From positions 1-5,386 of the forward strand of contig CAYQTA010000064.1 of assembly GCA_964420365.1 (NCBI GenBank): a stretch of 5,386 nt of DNA, written 5' to 3'. Below the pieces are notes generated by a model. It had not been told where the DNA came from. It saw only the letters and a list, made by a program, of their open reading frames with translations, and did no database searches. Positions 1 through 5,371 of this stretch are shown here, piece after piece; positions within the stretch are counted from its first letter, which is position 1; every line of letters begins with the position of its first letter. A program made the position numbers and the translations under genes. Source of the DNA: JAMOQA01 sp964420365 (GTDB lineage Bacteria; Acidobacteriota; Polarisedimenticolia; J045).

Positions 1-1077
1 CTCCTCGCGTGGTACCGGGGGCACCGCCGCGACCTGCCGTGGCGCCGCACCCGGGACCCGTGGGCCATCCTGGCCAGCGAGCTGATGCTCCAGCAGACGC
101 GGGTGGAAACGGTGATCCCGCGGTTCGAGGAGTTCCTCGCCCGGTTCCCCACCCCGGGGGCCTGTGCCGCGGCGGGGGAGGATGCCGTCCTCGCCGCCTG
201 GGCCGGGCTCGGCTACTACCGGCGCGCCAGGGCGCTCTACGCCGCGGCCCGGCGGATCGTGGACGGAGGGTGGCCCCGGGACGCGGCGGGTCTCCGCGAG
301 CTGCCCGGGGTCGGGCCGTACACCGCCGCGGCAGTCGCGTCGATCGCCTTCGGGGAACCGGTCCCGGTGGTCGACGGGAACGTCGTGCGGGTGGCGGCCC
401 GGCTGCTCGCACTCGAGGAGGACCCGGCCCGCGGCGAGGGAGCGCGGCGGGTGCGATGGCTCGCCGGGGAACTCCTCGACCCGGACAGCCCCGGCGACTC
501 GAACCAGGCCCTGATGGAGCTGGGGGCTACGGTCTGCCTGCCGAGGAACCCCCGTTGCGCGGCGTGCCCGCTGGCGCCGGCCTGCCGCGCGCGCCGCCAG
601 GGGAAGCCGGAAGGCTGGCCCCGCCCGGCTCGACGGCCAAGAGCAGTCCCCGTGGTCCGGGCCGCCGTCCTCCTGGCCCGGGACATGGCCCCGGGGCGGC
701 TACTTTTTCGACGGGTGCCGGACGGGGCACACAACGCCGGTCTCCTCGAGATCCCGTTCGTCGAGCTGAGCCGCGGACGGCCGGGAGCGGAGACGCAGGC
801 CCCCCCGCCGACGCCCCGCACCCGGAAGCGGGCCGAGGAGCTCTTCGCGGAGAGCGGGCTCCCCTGCCGGCTCGGGGAGTTCGCCGGGACGGTGCGGCAC
901 GCGATCACGCGGCACCGGATCCGCGTCCTCGCCTGGTGGGGCGCGCCGCGCCCCGGCCTGTCGCGCGACCTGCCGGCCGACCACGCATGGCTGCGCCCGG
1001 ACGAGGCGGTCGGCCGGGGTGTGCCGGCGGCGACTCGCCGGCTCCTCGAGCTGGCGGGATTCAGGCCTCGTCGGTGA
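1..1077 (+). CDS. mutY: Adenine DNA glycosylase MutY, 5'-truncated by the window edge
   Basis: Removes adenine mispaired with 8-oxoguanine (base excision repair, cytoplasm). The reading frame is open from base 1, so the start codon lies upstream; by comparison with E. coli MutY only about ten residues are missing. The visible 358 residues (numbered from base 1) show, in order: DLPW (11-14); the catalytic glutamate E27 in SELMLQQTRV; GLGYYRRARAL with the tyrosine that probes the lesion; the helix-hairpin-helix ELPGVGPYTAAAVASIAF (about 100-117); catalytic aspartate D125 in VVDGNV; and a complete C-X6-C-X2-C-X5-C iron-sulfur motif (C179, C186, C189, C195). A C-terminal NUDIX-like domain that reads 8-oxoG begins near residue 215 and reaches the TGA stop at 1075-1077. 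The equivalent of the conserved Phe-Ser-His loop appears to be Ile-Thr-Arg, and a Pro/Arg-rich linker interrupts this domain. The last 17 bp overlap the end of the convergent CBS gene. The identification is secure; the true start is not visible. Confidence 0.97.
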   Translation, partial: LLAWYRGHRRDLPWRRTRDPWAILASELMLQQTRVETVIPRFEEFLARFPTPGACAAAGEDAVLAAWAGLGYYRRARALYAAARRIVDGGWPRDAAGLRELPGVGPYTAAAVASIAFGEPVPVVDGNVVRVAARLLALEEDPARGEGARRVRWLAGELLDPDSPGDSNQALMELGATVCLPRNPRCAACPLAPACRARRQGKPEGWPRPARRPRAVPVVRAAVLLARDMAPGRLLFRRVPDGAHNAGLLEIPFVELSRGRPGAETQAPPPTPRTRKRAEELFAESGLPCRLGEFAGTVRHAITRHRIRVLAWWGAPRPGLSRDLPADHAWLRPDEAVGRGVPAATRRLLELAGFRPRR

Positions 1078-1567
1078 GGTAGCGCATCACCTGGCGGACC
1101 GAAAGCAGGCCGACCAGCTCGTTCCCGTCGAGGATCGGCAGGTGCCGGTGCCCGTCGACCCCCATCCGGTGGAGCGCCCACGCCAGGGGATCACCGACCT
1201 GGAGGGTGACCGGGTCGTGGGTCATCACCTCGCCGAGCTGGGTGGTCGCCGGGTTCCGGCCACGGCCGGCGACCCGCACCACCAGGTCGCGCTCGGTGAA
1301 GACGCCGATCAGCCGGCGTGCCCTGTCGGTGACGAAGACGCAACCGTCGTCCCGGTCGCGCATCGCCTGCACCGCCTCGAGCACCTTCGCCGACGGCCCG
1401 AAGACGATGGGATCCTTCAGGGGGAGCTCCCGGAGCGGCTTCTTGAAGAGCGGGTTCTGGATGACATCGCCACCACCGGGAAGGTCGAGACCCGCGAGGT
1501 CCATCCCGCAGTTCTCGCAGAGATCGACCCCGTCGATGTTGTCGTGGCCACAGGCTGGGCAGATCAT
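1061..1567 (-). CDS. Zinc-ribbon plus tandem CBS-domain protein
   Basis: Protein of 168 aa. Residues 1-22 form a small zinc-ribbon-like module with paired cysteines C3/C6 (CPAC) and C17/C20 (CENC). After a glycine-rich linker come two CBS motifs, about 48-102 (including LIGVFTERDLVVRV) and 112-166 (VMTHDPVTL ... LVGLLSVRQVMRYL). Paired CBS domains usually bind adenine nucleotides or related ligands and regulate a partner; no effector domain is attached here, so any partner must be a separate protein. Start choice: an in-frame TTG at 1573 would add two residues, but it abuts the GGGAGG ribosome-binding site. The ATG at 1567 lies 6 nt after that site and is preferred. The gene begins 2 nt after the stop of the upstream CBS gene and is last in the parA operon. 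Its TGA (1063-1061) lies inside the 3' end of mutY. Specific function and ligand are unknown. Confidence 0.9.
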   Translation of the reverse strand: MICPACGHDNIDGVDLCENCGMDLAGLDLPGGGDVIQNPLFKKPLRELPLKDPIVFGPSAKVLEAVQAMRDRDDGCVFVTDRARRLIGVFTERDLVVRVAGRGRNPATTQLGEVMTHDPVTLQVGDPLAWALHRMGVDGHRHLPILDGNELVGLLSVRQVMRYLTDEA

Positions 1568-1569
1568 GA

Positions 1570-2058
1570 TCAACCTCCCTCGGGGGTGCGGAACTCCTGG
1601 CGGAGCCGCGGCGGCAGGTTGACGGTCTCGTCCGGGAACTGGTCCGTCAGGAACTGGATGACGTCCCGCGTCGCGAGCAGGCCCGCCAGCTTCCCGTCGT
1701 CGTCGCGAATGACGAGTCGGCGGTAGCCGTGCTCGTTCATCAGCTGGACCGCGCGGAAGAGGGAATCGGTCCGGGGGATCGTCACCGGGTCGCGGGTCAT
1801 CACGTCGCGGGCCGGGATCCTGTCCTGCTCCTCCGGGTCACCGAGGGCGTTCTCGGGGACCCGCCGGAGCACGTCCCTCTCGGAGAGGATCCCGACGGGG
1901 CGATTCTCACCATCGACGAAGACGACCCCGCCACGGTGGCCGCGAACCAGCAGCTCGATCGCCTGCCGCAGGGTCGCGTCCTCGGGCAGGGACGGGGCAG
2001 GGAGCGGTCCCATCTGGGAGATGGTCGTCTCCTGCAGGATGCGTGCGATCACGTTCAT
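1570..2058 (-). CDS. Tandem CBS-domain protein
   Basis: Protein of 162 aa made almost wholly of one CBS pair. CBS1 spans about residues 12-70, ending in PVGILSERDVLRRV; CBS2 spans about 82-140, with VMTRDPVTIPRTDSL and KLAGLLATRDVIQFL. A 20-residue polar tail rich in Pro, Arg and Glu follows. No membrane segment, DNA-binding domain or enzyme domain is visible, so it resembles the stand-alone CBS modules that bind AMP, ATP or SAM-type ligands and modulate a partner. The ATG at 2058 overlaps the bactofilin TGA as ATGA (4 bp). A purine-rich GGGAGGGAG lies 8 nt upstream, inside the bactofilin gene, so translational coupling is likely. It resembles the second half of the next gene (both have GIL/GVF-x-ERD and TRD/VRQ-V motifs), so the two may be paralogues that differ by the zinc ribbon. 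Ligand and partner are unknown. Confidence 0.92.
   Translation of the reverse strand: MNVIARILQETTISQMGPLPAPSLPEDATLRQAIELLVRGHRGGVVFVDGENRPVGILSERDVLRRVPENALGDPEEQDRIPARDVMTRDPVTIPRTDSLFRAVQLMNEHGYRRLVIRDDDGKLAGLLATRDVIQFLTDQFPDETVNLPPRLRQEFRTPEGG
1574..1579 (-). promoter_or_regulatory. Ribosome-binding site of the zinc-ribbon CBS gene
   Basis: GGGAGG lies in the last codons of the upstream CBS gene. Its spacing decides the start: 0 nt to the TTG at 1573 but 6 nt to the ATG at 1567, so the ATG is the better call. Confidence 0.7.
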
Positions 2059-2471
2059 CGTTTCGTCTCCCTCCCTTTCTCCGGGTCGGGGTTCCCGAGG
2101 GTACCCGATCCGCCCGCCGGGCGCCGCAACGTCCGGACGCGCCCCTGGAACGTGCCCCCCTCTTCCACGCTGAGGACGGGACGTTCCAGGATCATCTCGC
2201 CGTGGAACGAGCCACCTGCCGCGATTACCGCCGACCGCCGGACGACGGCGGTTCCCTCGAGGACTCCGTGGACCGCGAGGTCATCCACCTCGACCCGGCC
2301 GGCGACCCGGGCCTTCTCCCCGACGATCAGTCCTTCGCCGACGAGCACGCCGTCCTGCATCCGGCCGTCGACCCGCAACACCCCTTCGAACGAGACCGTC
2401 CCTCCCGTGACGACGATCTCCTCGCCGATCCAGGCGTTGATCGGGCCGCGGCCCGCCCTGGGCCGGGGCAT
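2055..2471 (-). CDS. Bactofilin family cytoskeletal protein
   Basis: Protein of 138 aa. Bactofilins polymerise without nucleotide into beta-helical filaments that scaffold cell-shape, polarity or chromosome-segregation proteins. The central domain (about residues 13-112) has the family's repeating short beta-strand pattern: an IGEEIVVTGGTVSFEG entry with FEG at 28-30, RVDG at 33-36, LIVGEKARVAGRV, LAVHGVLEGTAV, and SFHGEMIL ... GGTFQGRV at the end. Short charged or glycine-rich termini flank it (1-12 and about 113-138), as is usual. The frame stays open far upstream, but that stretch is low-complexity Arg/Pro/Gly sequence lying across parB. The ATG at 2471 is chosen because the protein domain starts there, it shares one base with the parB stop (TGATG), and AGGGAG lies 10 nt upstream. 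In Myxococcus xanthus a bactofilin (BacM) is, to my knowledge, encoded next to parAB, and other bactofilins there bind the ParABS system, which makes a segregation link plausible here. Confidence 0.93.
   Translation of the reverse strand: MPRPRAGRGPINAWIGEEIVVTGGTVSFEGVLRVDGRMQDGVLVGEGLIVGEKARVAGRVEVDDLAVHGVLEGTAVVRRSAVIAAGGSFHGEMILERPVLSVEEGGTFQGRVRTLRRPAGGSGTLGNPDPEKGRETKR
2067..2075 (-). promoter_or_regulatory. Ribosome-binding site of the first CBS gene
   Basis: GGGAGGGAG within the 3' end of the bactofilin gene; its 3' GGAG is 8 nt from the ATG at 2058. Together with the ATGA overlap this suggests coupled translation. Confidence 0.65.
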
Positions 2472-3397
2472 CAGGAAAGCGCTCCCTCTCCGAGGGAACC
2501 GAGGAGCCGGTAGAGCCGGTCCAGGTCGTCGCCGTCGGCGAAACGGATCTCGAGACGCCCCGCGCCGGTACGCCCGAGATGGATCCGCACCGGGGCGCCC
2601 AGGGCGCGCGACAGCTCCTCCTCGGCGGCGCTGACGTTGGGATCCCGCTTCCGGGAGGCCCGCCGCTTCCCGTCCTCTTGGAGACGCCGGACCGCGTCCT
2701 CGAGGGCCCGCACCGACCACCCGAGCCGGGCCGCCTTCGCCGCCAGGCGGACCTGGTCCCGCCGGCTCGGGAGCCCGGCGAGGGCGCGCCCGTGGCCCAT
2801 CTCGAGGACGCCCTCGTCCAGGAGACGCTGGACGGGTTCCGGCAGGTCGAGCAGGCGCAGGTAGTTCGCAACCGTGCTGCGCGGCTTGCCGACCCGGGAG
2901 GCGACCTCGGCCTGGGTGAGCCCGAAGCGGCGCACGAGCACGCGGAAGGCCCGGGCCGTCTCCAGGGGACCGAGCTGGTCGCGCTGGATGTTCTCCACGA
3001 GCGCCAGCTCGAGGAGACGCTCGTCGGGAATCTCGCGGACGATCACCGGTACCCGCTCGAGGCCGGCCCGCTGGGCCGCCCGGAGCCGACGCTCGCCGGC
3101 AACCAGCGTGTAGCCGCCGTCGGGATCCCGCCGCACGAGCAGCGGTTGGAGCACGCCGGCGGAACGGATCGACTCGGCGAGGGAATCGATCTCTTCCTCG
3201 GAGAAGTGCGTGCGCGGCTGGTGGGGATTCGGGCGGATCTCCCCGATCGGCACCTCGAGGGGCCGACCGGGGGCACCCCGGGCCGCCTCCGCTTCGGCGG
3301 GCGCAGCTCCCGCCAGGGGGTCCGGGCCGGCCACGACGTCCGGGATCAGGCTCCCGAGCCCCTTCCCGAGGACCCTACGCTTCGGCTGTCCCTTCAC
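2471..3397 (-). CDS. parB: Chromosome partitioning protein ParB (CTP-dependent parS-binding clamp)
   Basis: Protein of 308 aa, normal for chromosomal ParB. Family knowledge: it binds parS, hydrolyses CTP, slides as a clamp on nearby DNA and stimulates the ParA ATPase. Visible features: a basic N-terminal tail KRRVLGKGLGSLIP (about 7-19) of the type that contacts ParA; the ParB/Srx domain with IRPNPHQPR (54-62); the nucleotide-binding GERRLRAA (101-108) and ENIQRDQLGPLE (135-146); the helix-turn-helix GLTQAEVASRVGKPRSTVANYLRLLDLP (about 159-186) that reads parS; MGHGRALAGL (200-209); and a C-terminal dimerisation segment (about 255-302). GTG at 3397 is chosen because AAGGAG lies 10 nt upstream and the family N-terminus begins there; the longer in-frame start at 3493 would read unrelated sequence across parA. 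It overlaps parA by 23 bp and ends one base into the bactofilin ATG. Two matching parS sites lie in the same window. Confidence 0.97.
   Translation of the reverse strand: MKGQPKRRVLGKGLGSLIPDVVAGPDPLAGAAPAEAEAARGAPGRPLEVPIGEIRPNPHQPRTHFSEEEIDSLAESIRSAGVLQPLLVRRDPDGGYTLVAGERRLRAAQRAGLERVPVIVREIPDERLLELALVENIQRDQLGPLETARAFRVLVRRFGLTQAEVASRVGKPRSTVANYLRLLDLPEPVQRLLDEGVLEMGHGRALAGLPSRRDQVRLAAKAARLGWSVRALEDAVRRLQEDGKRRASRKRDPNVSAAEEELSRALGAPVRIHLGRTGAGRLEIRFADGDDLDRLYRLLGSLGEGALS
2482..2487 (-). promoter_or_regulatory. Ribosome-binding site of the bactofilin gene
   Basis: AGGGAG inside the last codons of parB, 10 nt before the ATG at 2471. It supports the short start over the long upstream extension of the frame. 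Confidence 0.55.
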
Positions 3398-4151
3398 GTC
3401 CGAGGATCTCCTTGGCCAGGTCCAGGTACGCGTGGGCGCCCTTGGACCGGGAGTCGTAGAGGAAGATCGGCTTGCCGAAGGACGGCGCCTCACCGAGACG
3501 GATGTTCCGCGGGATCACCGTGGAGTAGACCGCCCCCTTGAAGAACTGCATGACCTCCTGGGCGACCTGCTTCGAGAGGTTCGTGCGCTCGTCGTACATC
3601 GTGAGCAGCACGCCCTCCACCTGGAGGCGCGGGTTCAGGGCGCGCTTCACCCGCCGCAGCGTCTCGATGAGCTGTGTCACCCCCTCGAGCGCCAGGTACT
3701 CGCACTGGATCGGGATGATCACCGAGTCGGCCGCCGTGAGAGCGTTCACCGTGAGGAACCCGAGGCTCGGCGGGCAGTCCATCAGGACGAAGTCGAACCG
3801 GTCCTCCACGGCGGCCAGCAGGTCCCGCAGCCGGAACTCCCGGCGGGGCAGGTCGACGAGCTCGACCTCGGCGCCGGTGAGCTCGTTCTCCGAGGGACAG
3901 AGCACCAGGTTCTCGAGGTCGGTCTCGAGGAACACGTCCTCGAGGGGCACTCCCTCGATCAGGCAGTCGTAGATGGTGCGCCTGGAGGCATCCCGTTCGT
4001 ACCCGAGGGCCCGGGTGCTGTTGGCCTGCGGGTCCAGGTCGAGGAGGAGGGTCCGGCGACCGGCGAGGGCCAGGCCCGCACCGAGGTTGACGGCGGTGGT
4101 GGTCTTGCCCACCCCGCCCTTCTGGTTCGCGATCGCGATGGCTCGTGTCAT
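3375..4151 (-). CDS. parA: Chromosome partitioning ATPase ParA (Soj family)
   Basis: Protein of 258 aa, the typical size of a chromosomal ParA without an N-terminal HTH domain. It is an ATPase that dimerises on ATP, binds nucleoid DNA non-specifically and is released by ParB, moving parS regions apart. Motifs: deviant Walker A KGGVGKTTT (11-19, signature lysine K11 and K16), LLLDLDPQANST (35-46) with D40 as the likely catalytic aspartate, Walker B FVLMDCPPSLG (121-131, D125), and PRNIRLGEAPSFGKP (214-228), a conserved Soj block. The ATG at 4151 fits because the family N-terminus MTRAIAIANQKGG starts there. The upstream in-frame GTG at 4394 would add about 81 Arg/Pro-rich residues and lacks a ribosome site. 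The ribosome site for the ATG is itself weak (a GGGG about 7 nt upstream). It is first in the five-gene operon, and the region upstream carries parS sites and repeat arrays that could also feed back on its expression. Confidence 0.97.
   Translation of the reverse strand: MTRAIAIANQKGGVGKTTTAVNLGAGLALAGRRTLLLDLDPQANSTRALGYERDASRRTIYDCLIEGVPLEDVFLETDLENLVLCPSENELTGAEVELVDLPRREFRLRDLLAAVEDRFDFVLMDCPPSLGFLTVNALTAADSVIIPIQCEYLALEGVTQLIETLRRVKRALNPRLQVEGVLLTMYDERTNLSKQVAQEVMQFFKGAVYSTVIPRNIRLGEAPSFGKPIFLYDSRSKGAHAYLDLAKEILGREGTAEA
3408..3413 (-). promoter_or_regulatory. Ribosome-binding site of parB
   Basis: AAGGAG inside the 3' end of parA, 10 nt before the GTG at 3397. It fixes the parB start at GTG and implies that ribosomes reading parA can re-initiate on parB. 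Confidence 0.7.
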
Positions 4152-4216
4152 TGCAGACCCCGGAGAACCGGCGCGGCGGACCCGTGGCGAAGCCGACCGC
4201 GCGGAGACCGGGGCCG

Positions 4217-4245
4217 AGGATAGCACAGCGCCCGCCGTTCCCGAA
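4217..4245 (-). promoter_or_regulatory. Weak candidate sigma70-type promoter for the parA operon
   Basis: On the - strand, TATCCT (4222-4217) resembles a -10 box about 65 nt before the parA ATG. At a 17-bp spacing the -35 position reads TTCGGG, a poor match. It is the only -10-like hexamer I noticed close to parA in this very GC-rich leader. It could be chance. Confidence 0.2.
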
Positions 4246-4292
4246 GGCGACGGCAGGCCGGTGCGTGGCCCCGGCGACCGGCGAGAGTCCGC

Positions 4293-4312
4293 GATTGCCC
4301 GGGATTGTCCGG
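4293..4312. repeat. Tandem 10-bp direct repeat upstream of parA
   Basis: GATTGCCCGG (4293-4302) is followed directly by GATTGTCCGG (4303-4312), differing at one base. The 10-bp period places both copies on the same DNA face. It lies about 140-160 bp upstream of the parA start and could be an operator, but no regulator is known. Just upstream on the - strand, 4316-4331 forms a 5-bp-arm hairpin (GGACC/GGTCC). Confidence 0.4.
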
Positions 4313-4390
4313 CAAGGACCGAAACGGGTCCGACCGTGACAGGCGCCGCCCGGCGGGGCGCACGCGGCACCGTCCACGCGGCACCTTTAC

Positions 4391-4412
4391 TCACCGGTCA
4401 GCCGGCCGGTGA
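4391..4412. repeat. Inverted repeat with perfect 7-bp arms
   Basis: TCACCGG (4391-4397) pairs perfectly with CCGGTGA (4406-4412) across an 8-nt loop. No T-run follows on either strand, so it is not a standard intrinsic terminator. It may be a protein-binding site or an RNA hairpin in a long parA leader. Role unknown. Confidence 0.45.
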
Positions 4413-4558
4413 CTCGCTCGCCCACCAGGGCCTCCAGGCCGGAGCCGACCTGCAGGCTTCGCCACGCCATGCCGCACACCATGCCGCCACACCACGGGGG
4501 CAGCCGCCCGGGGACTGAAGCGAAAGATGACCGAAAGCTGTAACGACGACGCCAAGAA

Positions 4559-4742
4559 TGCAAGCACCGAGGGCGAATGTGGGGCGCATAGTGAGGGCAA
4601 GGGCCTGAACTTGCAAGGGCCCTGCAGCCACGGCCTTCCAGTGCAAGGAATCCGGCCCCCGGGGACCCGAAACTTGCAATTTCCGGCCCTCGACCGCGTT
4701 TTCCTTGCACCAGGCGGCCCACGAGCCCGGCGGCTTGCACCA
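4559..4742. repeat. CTTGCA iteron-like cluster
   Basis: CTTGCA or its complement TGCAAG occurs at six sites, with the TGCA core at 4559, 4612, 4642, 4675, 4706 and 4736. The last five intervals are 30, 33, 31 and 30 bp, close to three helical turns. Longer shared pieces: AACTTGCAA at 4608-4616 and 4671-4679; TTCCTTGCAC at 4701-4710 and, inverted, at 4641-4650; CTTGCACCA at 4704-4712 and 4734-4742. Such a hexamer would be expected far less than once in this length by chance. The spacing suggests binding by a protein along one face of the DNA. The protein is unknown. Confidence 0.7.
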
Positions 4743-4975
4743 AGGGCGTTTCGATGCATCCCAGCGCGACGGGGTCGCACCAGCCGCTCGAGGTTCGGCC
4801 CGAGGGACCCGCGGCAGACGATGCTTCCCGGCGCAGCGAGGTCCCATCAGCCGGAAGCGGCCGCGCGGGGCATCCACTTTCGCCCCGCTTCCAGCCCGGT
4901 TCCCCGTTCGAGGATCCGGACGTCTCCGGAGCCGATCTCGGACCGCGTCGCCGCCCGGACGACGAGGCGACCGGC

Positions 4976-5138
4976 CGCGTCCGAGCTCGGGCCCGCCATC
5001 GCACCTGGGCACGGGGGCGAGCCAGCGGGCCCGATCTCGGGCCTCCCCTCCCGCCCGGTGGCTCGGACGATTCCCCCCGGGTCCGATCTCGGACCCGCCC
5101 CGGACGGTGGCCGCCAGGAAGTGTTCCACGTGGAACAT
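4976..5138. repeat. Composite centromere repeat, copy 1
   Basis: Block of three 50-bp palindrome units followed by one parS site. It aligns along its length with 5213-5371. The best conserved part is its right end: 26 bp (5083-5108) are identical to 5317-5342, then GCCAGGAA and parS are identical again. The left unit shares GTCCGA-N-CTCGGGCC and TCGCACCTGGGC with copy 2. Drift between the left parts and identity at the right suggest selection on the segment next to parS. Confidence 0.8.
5122..5137. other. parS: parS centromere site 1 (ParB-binding)
   Basis: TGTTCCACGTGGAACA is a perfect 16-bp palindrome. It matches the bacterial parS consensus TGTTNCACGTGNAACA and is the form I know from Pseudomonas. 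It lies about 1 kb upstream of parA, whose operon encodes the matching ParB with an intact helix-turn-helix. Confidence 0.95.
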
Positions 5139-5189
5139 TGCGCGCGGCCCGTCGCGCCCGCACTCCGAGAATCCCGCCGGACCCGGCCC

Positions 5190-5205
5190 GCCCGAACCTT
5201 CGGGC
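5190..5205. repeat. Inverted repeat between the two composite repeats
   Basis: GCCCGAA and TTCGGGC form perfect 7-bp arms with a CC spacer. It shares the CCGA/TCGG half-sites of the neighbouring array but with a 4-nt gap between them. Its centre is 25 bp, half the array period, before that of the next palindrome at 5218. No T-run follows, so it is not a terminator. Confidence 0.5.
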
Positions 5206-5212
5206 GCTTCCC

Positions 5213-5371
5213 CGCGTCCGATCTCGGGCCTGCTGTCGCACCTGGGCGTGGCGGCGGCCAGCAGGCCCGATTTCGGGCCAGCCCTGTCATTCCCGACGTC
5301 CGAGAGCTTCCGGGGCCCGATCTCGGACCCGCCCCGGACGGTCCTGCCAGGAAATGTTCCACGTGGAACAT
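5213..5371. repeat. Composite centromere repeat, copy 2
   Basis: Second copy of the block at 4976-5138, with the same order of three palindromes and one parS. The parS-to-parS distance is 233 bp. It ends 15 bp before the window edge, so further copies may follow. Confidence 0.8.
5355..5370. other. parS: parS centromere site 2 (ParB-binding)
   Basis: A second perfect 16-bp palindrome, TGTTCCACGTGGAACA, identical to site 1 and 233 bp from it. It ends 16 bp before the window edge and sits in the second copy of the composite repeat. Confidence 0.95.

Larger units (their letters stand above)
4932..5326. repeat. Periodic array of CCGA-NN-TCGG palindromes
   Basis: The core CCGA-NN-TCGG occurs at 4932, 4981, 5031, 5083, 5218, 5267 and 5317 (first base of each 10-mer). 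Five copies have the spacer TC, one GC (4981) and one TT (5267). Within each group the intervals are 49, 50, 52 and then 49, 50 bp. Flanks extend the symmetry: the copy at 5083 has perfect 9-bp arms (5078-5086 with 5089-5097), and those at 5031 and 5267 have perfect 7-bp arms. A wider-spaced relative, GCCCGAA-CC-TTCGGGC, lies at 5190-5205. The centre of the last palindrome in each group is 41-42 bp from the centre of the next parS. Confidence 0.8.

Noticed and set aside
677..708. Intrinsic terminator inside mutY (CCCGGG repeats, then TTTTT at 704-708)
   Set aside because: The T-run starts about ten bases after the possible stem and the site is within coding sequence for the MutY C-terminal domain.
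1019..4223. Long + strand open frames opposite parA, parB, bactofilin and the CBS genes
   Set aside because: These are antisense shadows of confirmed genes; their translations contain no family motifs and are expected at this base composition.
4152..4394. N-terminal extension of ParA to the GTG at 4394
   Set aside because: It adds about 81 Arg/Pro-rich residues not found in ParA proteins; the family start is at the ATG at 4151, and the GTG has no ribosome site.
4600..4615. sigma54-type promoter at the first + strand CTTGCA (GG-N10-GC spacing fits)
   Set aside because: Only one of the six motifs has the correct GG spacing, the -24 box is otherwise poor, and no gene follows on the + strand. 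A repeat array explains all the copies better.
4559..4742. CRISPR array, because of the 30-bp spacing
   Set aside because: The repeated part is only 6-10 bp, orientation varies, and no cas genes are present.
4398..5138. Long - strand open frame starting MFHVEHFLAA
   Set aside because: Its start is the parS palindrome read as codons (ATG TTC CAC GTG GAA CA). There is no ribosome site upstream, the protein is Arg/Pro/Gly-rich without a domain, and the frame crosses the repeat arrays.
4387..5241. 284-residue - strand open frame across the non-coding region
   Set aside because: Low-complexity translation typical of GC-rich random frames, no ribosome site and no recognisable domain.
4847..5371. 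Long - strand open frame starting MFHVEHFLAG
   Set aside because: The same parS artefact from the second site; the translation repeats itself because the DNA does, and later reads the first parS in another frame.
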